From: Bacillota bacterium
GTDB lineage: Bacteria; Bacillota; Clostridia; Clostridiales; Clostridiaceae
Reading direction: 5' to 3'
DNA length: 13,139 nt
Assembly: GCA_023417975.1 (NCBI GenBank)
Contig: JAEZDX010000021.1
Location: 1-13,139 of the forward strand
Shown here: positions 1 to 6,906 of the stretch, piece by piece
Position numbering within the stretch: position 1 is the stretch's first letter
Layout of the letters: each line of letters begins with the position of its first letter
The notes under the pieces: generated by a model
The model's database searches: none
Seen by the model: the letters and a program-made list of their open reading frames with translations, nothing else
What the model was told of the DNA's origin: nothing
Translations under genes and position numbers: made by a program

Positions 1-80
1 GACAGAATGGTTAAAAGTTTTTGAAAAGTATTTTTTATCTCTGTTCAATTTTCAAACAACATACTGTCTGTGTCGACAGC
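1..80 (-). other. probable rRNA operon leader, running off the left edge
   Basis: Read on the minus strand, this stretch follows a strong promoter and contains GTTTGAAAATTGAACAGAG (39-57). This resembles the boxA-like antitermination sequence seen just before 16S and 23S rRNA genes in Firmicutes. A short dyad, CTGTC/GACAG (64-79), lies near the presumed transcript start. No rRNA sequence is inside the window, so the identity of the downstream gene is inferred from the leader alone. Another stable-RNA operon is the main alternative. Confidence 0.5.
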
Positions 81-86
81 TATTTA

Positions 87-115
87 ATATTAGCATTATT
101 TCTTGTACATGTCAA
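87..115 (-). promoter_or_regulatory. strong sigma-A promoter with extended -10, firing toward the left edge
   Basis: On the minus strand the -35 box is a perfect TTGACA (110-115). A 17-base spacer separates it from TAATAT (87-92), and a TGC directly before the -10 box gives an extended -10 element. Transcription would start near base 80. This is the best promoter match in the window and fits a highly expressed transcript such as an rRNA operon. Confidence 0.65.
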
Positions 116-309
116 CATAAATTTTAAGCTTTTATTTTATTATAGTCTCTATTACTAATTACTTATTTAAGCTTTATATTCTCAAATAAACTTTTGAATA
201 TAATAACCCTTCTATGATTAATCTAATTAATGATTTACAATTATAAACATTGAGCCTTCATCAACTCTCCGCATTTTATAAATCTCACATATAAACTCTC
301 ATATCTATA
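116..309. other. AT-rich intergenic spacer
   Basis: This is the 3' flank of the serine-hydrolase homologue and the upstream flank of the promoter at 87-115. It is very AT-rich and has no convincing ORF. I see no GC-stem hairpin with a U-tract, so no intrinsic terminator can be pointed to for the gene ending at 310. A lone TATAAT on the minus strand lacks a recognisable -35 box. Confidence 0.5.
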
Positions 310-1089
310 CTAATTCCATCCGTTTTCAATAATGTCCATAGCCATTTTCCCTACTCTTGCAATAGTAATTTCTCCATATATGTTGTTGGGTAGATTTTTT
401 GACATTATAGTAAGTATAAAATTTCCTTTCTCTATGCTAATTAGAGATGTATCGTTTTCTACGTTAGTCGTATCCCCTGTTTTATTTGCAATTTGCTTTT
501 TTACACTTTCAGCATAGTAATATCCTATTTTATTTTTAATCTGCTGCCTTTTAAGAATATCTATTATTATAGTGCTGTTATCTTTATTAAGGAATGTTTT
601 ATTGAAAAGCATTCTCCAACAATTAGAAAGATCTTGGCTGCAGCTGTAATTTTGAATTTTCTGTTCTTCCTTTCTCTCATCAATGGTTTTTCTATTTAAT
701 ACAGTATTCTTCAGCTTCATACTTTGCATTATTGTATTGATTTCATCTATTCCTATTATGTCAATTATTTTATTAGCCGCAGTATTATCGCTTTGTAAAA
801 GCATTGCTACCAACAGCTCTTTTAAGTTATATTCTTTTTCTCCAAACTCATGAAGAATTCCCGTACTGTAAACCATATCCTCAGATTTTATTTTTATAGT
901 AGAGTTTATATCCACTTTTCCCTGTTCAACCTGCTTCATAAGTACCATGGCTATTGGGAGCTTCATGCATCCTGCTGCGGGCATCATAACGTTTTCACCT
1001 AACGCATAAATATATTGGCTATTTAAATCTTCGAAGTAAAAGCTGTAATCACCAAGCCTATTTTCAAGAAATCGTTTTATATCTTTCAT
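310..1089 (-). CDS. serine-hydrolase (class A beta-lactamase-fold) homologue lacking the catalytic serine
   Basis: A 259-residue protein of the penicillin-recognising serine hydrolase family (beta-lactamase class A / Beta-lactamase2 type). The ATG at 1089 was chosen because GGTG precedes it at good spacing. The reading frame opens 16 codons earlier at a TTG with no ribosome binding site. Two of the three family motifs are intact: SDN (residues 100-102) and KTGD (203-206). The first, usually SxxK after an AAS context, reads PAAGCMKLP (residues 37-45), so glycine 40 occupies the nucleophile position while lysine 43 is kept. No signal peptide is visible. No clear class A ExxLN omega-loop motif is seen, so a true beta-lactamase is unlikely. 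The gene sits after the pfkA terminator and needs its own promoter. It may be a binding or regulatory pseudoenzyme. Activity through neighbouring cysteine 41 is possible but unsupported. Confidence 0.8.
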   Translation of the reverse strand: MKDIKRFLENRLGDYSFYFEDLNSQYIYALGENVMMPAAGCMKLPIAMVLMKQVEQGKVDINSTIKIKSEDMVYSTGILHEFGEKEYNLKELLVAMLLQSDNTAANKIIDIIGIDEINTIMQSMKLKNTVLNRKTIDERKEEQKIQNYSCSQDLSNCWRMLFNKTFLNKDNSTIIIDILKRQQIKNKIGYYYAESVKKQIANKTGDTTNVENDTSLISIEKGNFILTIMSKNLPNNIYGEITIARVGKMAMDIIENGWN

Positions 1090-1126
1090 ATAATCACCAC
1101 ATCTCCGAAATATTTTTCTATTAACA

Positions 1127-1132
1127 ATTATA
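1127..1132 (-). promoter_or_regulatory. candidate -10 box of the serine-hydrolase homologue
   Basis: A perfect TATAAT lies on the minus strand about 40 bases before the chosen start, between the pfkA terminator and the gene. The hexamers at normal spacing match TTGACA poorly; the nearest TTG-containing one (TTGTAG) is 20 bases away. It is therefore only a candidate. Some promoter is expected here because the upstream terminator isolates the gene. Confidence 0.35.
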
Positions 1133-1163
1133 CTCAATATTTACCATTTATTCTACAATATTT

Positions 1164-1195
1164 AAAAAAAAACACCAAACTAAATGTTTGGTGTT
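1164..1195 (-). terminator. intrinsic terminator of the phosphofructokinase gene
   Basis: A perfect 10-bp stem (AACACCAAAC at 1171-1180 and GTTTGGTGTT at 1186-1195) has a 5-base loop. On the minus strand it is followed by an unbroken run of Ts (1164-1172). It begins 12 bases after the pfkA stop codon. Confidence 0.9.
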
Positions 1196-1207
1196 AAAAT
1201 TTATATT

Positions 1208-2308
1208 TTATCTATCTCCGAAGGATATTCCTATCTTCCTCGCTACAGTAACCAATTCTCCGTCAGGATCAACATTTTTATTGTTTCCGATTACGTTTTC
1301 CAAGTTCTCATAGGAAATATTGTCTCCTTTTAAGCAGACCATGTTGCCAAATTTGCCTTCGTTTATTAATTCTGCAGCAGCAACACCATATCTAGTGGAA
1401 AGTATTCTATCGAATGTAGAAGTGTTTCCTCCTCTTTGAATATGGCCAAGTACTGTGCTTCTTATTTCATGATCCTTAATCAATTTTTCCAAGTCATAAG
1501 CTATTTTGTTTGCTATACCACCTAGTCTTATTGGATCAGGACTATCTTCAACTATCTTACTTATTACAACTTCTCCATCCTTAGACTTAGCTCCTTCAGC
1601 AACAACTATTATGCTGAATAATTTTCCATGACTTTCTCTGTCTCTTATCTTATCAACAATTTTATTAATATCATATGGTATCTCAGGTAGAAGTATTACA
1701 TCTGCAGAACCCGCAATTCCTGCTTCAAGAGCAATCCAACCTGCATTTCTTCCCATAACTTCACACAGCATAATTCTATGATGTGATTCGGCAGTTGTAT
1801 GTAATCTGTCAAGAGCTTCGGTAGCTATTTCTATAGCAGTATTAAATCCAAATGTAACATCCGTTGCTGCAAGGTCATTATCAATAGTCTTAGGAACGCC
1901 TATTACTTTAACACCTTTTCTTGCAAAATCTCTGGCACTTGTTAATGTACCGTCTCCACCTATAACAACTAGTACATCTACGCCTTCCTTCTTCAAATTC
2001 TCAACAGCCACATCAGATACATCCTTTTTAACCATCTTACCGTTTTCTTCAACTGTATAATCAAAAAGATTATCTTTATTTGAACTATATAATATGGTTC
2101 CTCCTCGATGCAATATACCCGAAACAGTATCAAGGGTCAGTGGTATAAAATCATTATTATATAATCCTCTATACCCAAACTTATATCCTATTACTTCATA
2201 GCCATACTGAAGTATGGCAGTTCTTGTAACCGCTCTTATTACTGCATTCAATCCAGGACAATCCCCGCCGCCTGTTAGCAAAGCAATCTTCTTAATTTCG
2301 TTTGACAT
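1208..2308 (-). CDS. pfkA: 6-phosphofructokinase, group III (mixed ATP/PPi family)
   Basis: A 366-residue cytoplasmic enzyme that phosphorylates fructose 6-phosphate to fructose 1,6-bisphosphate in glycolysis. Visible motifs are GGGDCPGLN (13-21), the phosphoryl-donor loop GGDGT (117-121), PKTIDND (139-145) with the presumed catalytic aspartate 143, substrate-binding MGRNAGW (185-191) and GHIQRGG (288-294). It is longer than the roughly 320-residue allosteric PfkA of Bacillus and resembles the group III / 'mixed-substrate' family. Gly120 (equivalent to E. coli Gly104) points to ATP. Lys140 (equivalent to Gly124) is typical of PPi-dependent enzymes. The combination matches the known ATP-using member in Streptomyces, so ATP is the favoured donor, by inference. 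A GGAGGG ribosome binding site precedes the ATG. The gene is monocistronic, with its own promoter and terminator. Confidence 0.93.
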   Translation of the reverse strand: MSNEIKKIALLTGGGDCPGLNAVIRAVTRTAILQYGYEVIGYKFGYRGLYNNDFIPLTLDTVSGILHRGGTILYSSNKDNLFDYTVEENGKMVKKDVSDVAVENLKKEGVDVLVVIGGDGTLTSARDFARKGVKVIGVPKTIDNDLAATDVTFGFNTAIEIATEALDRLHTTAESHHRIMLCEVMGRNAGWIALEAGIAGSADVILLPEIPYDINKIVDKIRDRESHGKLFSIIVVAEGAKSKDGEVVISKIVEDSPDPIRLGGIANKIAYDLEKLIKDHEIRSTVLGHIQRGGNTSTFDRILSTRYGVAAAELINEGKFGNMVCLKGDNISYENLENVIGNNKNVDPDGELVTVARKIGISFGDR

Positions 2309-2340
2309 TTATACTATCCCTCCAAGCCCATTTTGTTCTA

Positions 2341-2369
2341 ATTATACACTGTACTTTGGCAAATTTGAA
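2341..2369 (-). promoter_or_regulatory. promoter of the phosphofructokinase gene
   Basis: On the minus strand TTCAAA (2364-2369), a 17-base spacer and a perfect TATAAT (2341-2346) lie 32-61 bases before the pfkA start codon. The -35 box matches four of six consensus bases. A weak CcpA-box-like sequence lies just upstream (2376-2389) but is too degenerate to call. Confidence 0.6.
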
Positions 2370-2453
2370 CACGATTGTTTACGTTTTGTTATTCTTCCGA
2401 ATATTAATCACATTTGGTAAATAGTATATCACATTTTGTTTATCTTTGTCTAT

Positions 2454-2524
2454 TGATTTAGTGCATCTTCTATGGTTTTTTATATCACCAGATTTTTCAC
2501 TAAATCAGTTTAAATATTGCACTA
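2454..2524. repeat. inverted-repeat cluster with two competing pairings
   Basis: TGATTTAGTG (2454-2463) is perfectly complementary to CACTAAATCA (2498-2507). The overlapping TAGTGCA (2459-2465) is perfectly complementary to TGCACTA (2518-2524). The two pairings share the left arm and exclude each other. The cluster lies about 150 bases upstream of the pfkA start, outside its expected transcript and beyond the uppP-side terminator, so its role is unknown. Confidence 0.5.
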
Positions 2525-2634
2525 TTATTTATTAATATCTACACCCTATAGGTAGTTCCATTAATAACTTGCTTATCATCTTACATCTGCTTTTATTATT
2601 TATTAATTACAAAAATTTATACTAGAAAATATAT

Positions 2635-2662
2635 AAAAAAGGAGCATACTGCACTCCTTTTT
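2635..2662 (-). terminator. terminator for the TPR-uppP transcript (symmetric, could act both ways)
   Basis: A 9-bp stem (AAAAAGGAG at 2636-2644 and CTCCTTTTT at 2654-2662) encloses a 9-base loop. Only the GGAG/CTCC core is GC-rich, and T-runs flank it on both strands. It lies about 140 bases after the uppP stop and is the first terminator-like structure reached by a leftward transcript. Confidence 0.65.
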
Positions 2663-2801
2663 GTATTTTATATGAATGAGTTAAATATCACCCTTAAAGA
2701 ACTTATAGATGCACAAACTTATATTTTTAATTATCACCTATGAAAAATCGTTGAAGCTTTAGCACTTCAATGTTGAATAACAAATTTAAACTTATGTCTC
2801 T

Positions 2802-3644
2802 TTAACCATTTAAAGTAATAATTTTACTTGCTGCTAATATTAGCAAAATTATACCTAAAGCCAATCTGTAAACTGCAAAAACTCTCATTGGCCTTCTCTT
2901 TAAGAAAGATATGAACTTATCAACTACGACTAAAGCAACCAGAAAAGCAACTACAAATCCCACAATGAGTGCTATAGAAGTATTTGTGTCAAAAGGAACA
3001 TTGCCGGCTTTTAAAGCTTTTATAAGTTTTAATCCTGTAGCACCTACCATTGTGGGTAAAGCTAGGAAAAATGAAAACTCTGAAGCTGCAACGTTGTTCA
3101 AGCCTGATACCCAACCTCCCATAATTGTGGATGCAGATCTTGACATCCCGGGCCACATGGCAAGACATTGAACCAAGCCTATTTTAATAGCCTGCTTATA
3201 GTTTACATCCTCCATTCTTGTGGTGATGGCATTCTTTCTGAATTTCTTTTCCATATAAATCATTAATATAGCTCCAACAATCAGCGCTAATACTACCGGC
3301 ATCGGCCCCATAAGATGTTCACTAATCATATCATCAAACAAGAAACCTAAAACTGCTGCAGGAAGAAATGCAACGATAACGCTGGACCAGAGTTTAAAGC
3401 CATACCCGCTAAAATTCATAATGGATCGTTTTATTTTATCCCAATACAATACCACTATCGCAAGTATTGCTCCAAGCTGTATTACAATCTCAAACATATT
3501 TGCATATTCTTTTCCGTAATCTGCATTAAAATTTATCAAATTACCAACTAAAATCATATGTCCGGTAGAGGAAACAGGTAAAAACTCTGTTATTCCTTCT
3601 ACTATACCAATTATAACTGCTTTAAATAAGAATATTAAATTCAT
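2802..3644 (-). CDS. uppP: undecaprenyl-diphosphate phosphatase (BacA type)
   Basis: A 280-residue polytopic membrane protein that dephosphorylates undecaprenyl diphosphate to undecaprenyl phosphate. This recycles the lipid carrier for peptidoglycan and other wall polymers and can confer bacitracin tolerance. The family signatures are present: EGITEFLPVSSTGH (16-29, with glutamates 16 and 20 and the serine/threonine/histidine cluster) and PGMSRSAST (165-173, with Arg169). Several hydrophobic helices follow, including strong ones near 90-103, 117-131 and 223-241. Length is typical of the family. The stop codon of the upstream TPR gene is only 38 bases away with no terminator between, so the two are probably cotranscribed. 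The ribosome binding site is weak (AAAGAG). Confidence 0.96.
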   Translation of the reverse strand: MNLIFLFKAVIIGIVEGITEFLPVSSTGHMILVGNLINFNADYGKEYANMFEIVIQLGAILAIVVLYWDKIKRSIMNFSGYGFKLWSSVIVAFLPAAVLGFLFDDMISEHLMGPMPVVLALIVGAILMIYMEKKFRKNAITTRMEDVNYKQAIKIGLVQCLAMWPGMSRSASTIMGGWVSGLNNVAASEFSFFLALPTMVGATGLKLIKALKAGNVPFDTNTSIALIVGFVVAFLVALVVVDKFISFLKRRPMRVFAVYRLALGIILLILAASKIITLNG

Positions 3645-3682
3645 TTCTTCACATCTCTTTCATCTAACAATATACTAATTAA

Positions 3683-5461
3683 TTAATAGAAGAATATAAA
3701 ATCAGGTACAGTTATACTTTCATTGCTGCTTCCACTATTATATTTTTCATATATTTGTTCAGCCTTTTGGTAATTATCTTTTATAGTCTTTTTTGTATTT
3801 TCATCGATAGAGTCATTTATTCCTTCATAAGCTTTTTCAAGGTTATATCTTCCCCTTGTAACATCGCCTTCCACCTGAATGTAATAGCACCCTGCATTAT
3901 TAAGTGTCATTACATCTTCTTTATCAGCTTGATATGCATTTCTGATTTCATCTATACCTTGCTGATACTTCTCCTGTAAAATATAAACTGTTCCTAATGA
4001 TCTGTGATACTTTGGTACTGTAGTATCAATTTCAATACATTTCTTTAAAATTGCTACTGCTTCATCATAATTCTTATTATTTATGTTAATCATAGCCATA
4101 TTATATTTTATTTCAGTATCTCTTGGTCTTACAATCTCGAAAAACTTGAAATACTCCATAGCTTTTTGTGAATTTTGAGTTGTATGCCAGTAATAATCCG
4201 CAATTGTGCTCATCATATTATAATTGTAAGGTTCCAAATATAGAGCTGTCCTAAAAAATGCTTCACCTTCATTACTTTTTCCCATAGCCTTTAAAATATC
4301 AGTCATTAAGAACCCATAATTATCTGGATATTGCTTATTTTTAAGTATTGATCTTTTACAGTAATCCAAGGCTTTATCATAATCACCCTTCTGAAAGTAA
4401 AACCAACCTGCAGTATGAAGAACTCTATAATCCTGATCATTTTTTTGAATTAGTGTATCTATTAAATTGTTGGCTTGGTCACCCTTTTTGCTATTTTGAT
4501 AAATAGCTGCCTGAATAAGCGTCTTTTCATAGCTTCCTACATCCGAGGAAGAAGCTTTATTCAGCAAATCCTGCGCCATATCCGCAGTTTCAGGCCTCAT
4601 TGAATAGATTTTTGCCAGCCACATCTTATAACTAGGCTCATTTGGATTTGCTCCCGACAGGGTAGTCAATTTTTCAAGTATCAAGTCATTATTATAGGTA
4701 GAAACCTGAGCCAGAACATCGAATATTCTATACTCATCCTTATCCTTATACCAGGCATCCTTTAATATATTTAAACCTTCTTCCCATTTGTCTATTAAAA
4801 TGTTTAAGTATGCGTACTGAGCCATATCGTAAGCTGATTCCTTATCCACAGGATAATTCTCAATCAATGACTTTGCCATATCAAATTTGTTATTTGCCAT
4901 ATAAATAGGAATCATTGTACGGATTATCTTCTTATTATCCTTATACATTTCAAGCACCTTCTCACCATATTCCAGTGCTCCGCTGTAATCCTTATTCATA
5001 AACTGAGTAAACATTATATAATCCGCAGCTTCCATGTCTTTCTGCTGGAAATTCTCTATTAATATTTTCGCATTACCCGAGAGGTTTTTATCTCTTATTT
5101 CCTTTGCTTTATTTATATATGTACTTGAAGAATTTAAGTCCCCTTGAATAGAGTATATTTCAGCGATTTTTATAGGCCACATAGCATTATCATCTTGGTC
5201 CTCTGAAAGCTTTTTATATTCATCAATAGCTTTATCATATTCACCATCATAAAAGTACTTTTCAGCATCATTGTTGGTAATGCTTATTACTTCCTTAACT
5301 TTCTTGCCTTCCGATTTATAAATACCATATGCACTTAATGAAATACCCAATACAATAGCTATGGAATATATCAATATGGTTTTAAAATTCAATTTTACTA
5401 TCTTTTCTCTTATTTTTTTATAAAACTGCTTGTCCCCAAGACCACTAATCCTTTTCCCCAT
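3683..5461 (-). CDS. membrane-anchored tetratricopeptide-repeat protein
   Basis: A 592-residue protein of unknown specific function. The ATG at 5461 was chosen because AAAGG lies nine bases before it. The open frame extends 29 codons upstream to 5548 without a suitable ribosome binding site. A short basic N-terminus is followed by one transmembrane helix (about 27-49). The rest should then lie outside the membrane in a type II orientation. Helical repeats run from about residue 64 to 550. The clearest TPR units are YFYDGEYDKAIDEYKKL (69-85), a unit at 347-375 containing GDYDKALDYCKRS, NKNYDEAVAILKKCIEI (462-478) and a unit at 487-513. No enzymatic motif is seen. It is transcribed divergently from the capA-like gene and probably together with uppP, so a scaffolding role in envelope assembly is a reasonable inference, but only that. 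Confidence 0.88.
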   Translation of the reverse strand: MGKRISGLGDKQFYKKIREKIVKLNFKTILIYSIAIVLGISLSAYGIYKSEGKKVKEVISITNNDAEKYFYDGEYDKAIDEYKKLSEDQDDNAMWPIKIAEIYSIQGDLNSSSTYINKAKEIRDKNLSGNAKILIENFQQKDMEAADYIMFTQFMNKDYSGALEYGEKVLEMYKDNKKIIRTMIPIYMANNKFDMAKSLIENYPVDKESAYDMAQYAYLNILIDKWEEGLNILKDAWYKDKDEYRIFDVLAQVSTYNNDLILEKLTTLSGANPNEPSYKMWLAKIYSMRPETADMAQDLLNKASSSDVGSYEKTLIQAAIYQNSKKGDQANNLIDTLIQKNDQDYRVLHTAGWFYFQKGDYDKALDYCKRSILKNKQYPDNYGFLMTDILKAMGKSNEGEAFFRTALYLEPYNYNMMSTIADYYWHTTQNSQKAMEYFKFFEIVRPRDTEIKYNMAMININNKNYDEAVAILKKCIEIDTTVPKYHRSLGTVYILQEKYQQGIDEIRNAYQADKEDVMTLNNAGCYYIQVEGDVTRGRYNLEKAYEGINDSIDENTKKTIKDNYQKAEQIYEKYNSGSSNESITVPDFIFFY

Positions 5462-5550
5462 AATCATCAACCTTTCATAATTCCTACATAAGTATTTTAC
5501 CAAATTAATTATATAAAAGCCACTAGGAAAATCTCTCCTCCAAAACATAA

Positions 5551-5578
5551 TTGTCTTTTTATTGCTTTAAGCTATAAA
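5551..5578 (+). promoter_or_regulatory. candidate promoter for the capA-murT-gatD run
   Basis: TTGTCT (5551-5556), a 16-base spacer and TATAAA (5573-5578) lie 67-94 bases before the capA-like start codon. Both boxes are imperfect. A second TATAAA at 5608-5613 lacks a well-spaced -35 box. The 183 bases between the divergent start codons must also contain the TPR promoter; a minus-strand TATAAT at 5508-5513 is the only candidate seen. Confidence 0.4.
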
Positions 5579-5644
5579 ATATTCGTTAGACAAATTTATT
5601 TTAATAATATAAAATAAATGAAGAAGGAAAGGTAGGTATTTTAT

Positions 5645-6841
5645 ATGGCCAATAGACATGGAAAAAAAACACGAAAGTTCACTATTGCAATAGCAATGTT
5701 CATATCAATACTCCTTGCTGCGTCAGGAGTATTTATAATAAAAAAATTTATTGATGACTCTCACACTACTCCTCAGGTTTCCAATGTTAGCAATACCGGT
5801 GTAAAACCTGAAAATACTCCTCCACCGAAAGCAGCTGAAATTACACCTAGCCCCGATGTGAATAAAGATAATGAAACGAAAGATATTAATGTTGTACTTT
5901 CTTCTGTAGGAGATTGTACTATCGGCACTGATCCCAAATTTAATAGGAGTACTTCCCTGCCGGTAATCGTTCAGAAAAACAATAATGATCCTTCATATCT
6001 TTTTAGTAATGTTGCCTCTATTTTTAAAAATGATGATATTACAACAGCAAACTTAGAAACTACCTTCACAACCTCTAACAATATTCGTGATAAAAATGCT
6101 GCTGTACAATATTCTTTTAAGGGAGACCCAGAACTGGCAAAATCCCTTAGCTTAGCTTCTATTGAAGGAGTCAATGTATCAAATAATCATATTTATGATT
6201 TTGGAAATGAAGGTTTTAAGGATACCCTAGCTGTTTTAAAATCCAATAATATAGCATACTTTGGGGAAGGAAACCAATGGGTTACCGAGGCAAAGGGCAT
6301 TAAATTCGGCTTCTTAGGCTACCAAGGCTGGTCTGCCAGCACTTCTTTGTTAAATAAGATAAAAAGCGATATTTCAGAATTAAAATCGAAGGTTGATGTT
6401 GTTGTTATAAATCTTCATTGGGGTGTTGAAAGAGCCTATACTCCAAATGATGTACAAAAGAAGATTGCGCACTTTGCTATCGACAGCGGTGCCGACTTGA
6501 TAATAGGACATCATCCTCATGTTATTCAGGGAATAGAAAAATATAATAACAGATTTATTTGTTACAGTCTTGCCAACTTCTGCTTTGGTGGAAACAGTAA
6601 TCCCTCAGATAAAGATACCTTTATTTTTCAGACAGATTTTAAATTCAGTAATAGCAAACTAACACAAATCGGAATAAAAGCAATTCCTTGCAGTATTTCA
6701 TCTGTACCAAGCTATAATGACTACAGGCCAACGCCCATGACGGGACAAAAAAAATCTGATCTTTTGAGCAAACTAAACGGTTATTCTATGGGATTGGGGT
6801 TTAATGTAAATGATAGCTTCAATTATATAGATATAAAATAG
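5645..6841 (+). CDS. CapA/PgsA-family metallophosphatase-fold protein, membrane-anchored
   Basis: A 398-residue member of the CapA (PGA_cap) family, which has a calcineurin-like metallophosphoesterase fold. A basic N-terminus and one hydrophobic helix (about 12-33) anchor it. A Pro/Thr/Asn-rich linker (about 40-80) leads to the domain, which should be extracytoplasmic. Metal-site motifs appear in order: VGD (88-90), NLE (136-138), SNNH (179-182), HWG (258-260) and GHHPHV (288-293), then SLANF (308-312). In Bacillus, CapA/PgsA takes part in poly-gamma-glutamate synthesis and export. No capB or capC is present here, and the next genes are murT and gatD, so poly-gamma-glutamate production is not supported. 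A wall-related hydrolase or assembly role is more likely, though unproven. GGAAAGG precedes the ATG. Confidence 0.9.
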   Translation: MANRHGKKTRKFTIAIAMFISILLAASGVFIIKKFIDDSHTTPQVSNVSNTGVKPENTPPPKAAEITPSPDVNKDNETKDINVVLSSVGDCTIGTDPKFNRSTSLPVIVQKNNNDPSYLFSNVASIFKNDDITTANLETTFTTSNNIRDKNAAVQYSFKGDPELAKSLSLASIEGVNVSNNHIYDFGNEGFKDTLAVLKSNNIAYFGEGNQWVTEAKGIKFGFLGYQGWSASTSLLNKIKSDISELKSKVDVVVINLHWGVERAYTPNDVQKKIAHFAIDSGADLIIGHHPHVIQGIEKYNNRFICYSLANFCFGGNSNPSDKDTFIFQTDFKFSNSKLTQIGIKAIPCSISSVPSYNDYRPTPMTGQKKSDLLSKLNGYSMGLGFNVNDSFNYIDIK

Positions 6842-6892
6842 CTTCTTCTATGAAGTTTACTTAACGCAGTGCAATTTATGCATTGTATAAAT

Positions 6893-6900
6893 GGGTGGTG
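6893..6900 (+). promoter_or_regulatory. ribosome binding site that places the murT start at ATT 6907
   Basis: GGGTGGTG lies six bases before an in-frame ATT (6907-6909) and far from the only conventional start, a GTG at 6949 that has no purine-rich sequence before it. It also lies just after the in-frame region limit, since a TGA at 6901-6903 closes the frame. Confidence 0.55.
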
Positions 6901-6906
6901 TGAAAA

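Larger units (their letters stand above)
2309..2801. other. 493-base intergenic region between uppP and pfkA
   Basis: This gap holds the pfkA promoter (2341-2369), an inverted-repeat cluster (2454-2524), the uppP-side terminator (2635-2662) and otherwise AT-rich DNA. A 23-codon plus-strand frame from an ATG at 2672 has protein-like composition but no ribosome binding site, and I do not call it a gene. A weak 6-bp dyad (TTGAAG/CTTCAA) lies near 2750-2770. No RNA gene or riboswitch was recognised. Confidence 0.5.

Noticed and set aside
310..1089. Antibiotic-resistance beta-lactamase
   Set aside because: The catalytic serine is missing, there is no signal peptide, and no clear ExxLN omega-loop motif is visible.
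2376..2389. CcpA (cre)-like sequence upstream of the pfkA -35 box
   Set aside because: The CG centre and part of one half-site fit, but three or four conserved positions mismatch on either strand. That is expected by chance in such AT-rich DNA.
2672..2743. 23-codon plus-strand frame in the uppP-pfkA gap
   Set aside because: It has no ribosome binding site, follows directly after a terminator-like hairpin, and has no recognised family.
5535..5550. GGAGGAGA on the minus strand near 5535-5542, suggesting an upstream leader peptide or earlier TPR start
   Set aside because: No in-frame ATG, GTG or TTG follows at proper spacing. The out-of-frame GTG gives only four codons, and the AAAGG-ATG pair at 5461 explains the TPR start.
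5645..6841. Reading the CapA-like gene plus the Mur-ligase gene as a poly-gamma-glutamate capsule (capBCA) operon
   Set aside because: The ligase carries the four-cysteine zinc ribbon and DUF1727 region of MurT, is followed by GatD, and no CapC-like membrane protein is present.
6845..6890. Possible terminator or promoter between the capA-like gene and murT
   Set aside because: The CTTC/GAAG stem is only four base pairs with no T-run, and the TATAAA at 6886-6891 has no -35 box at usable spacing.
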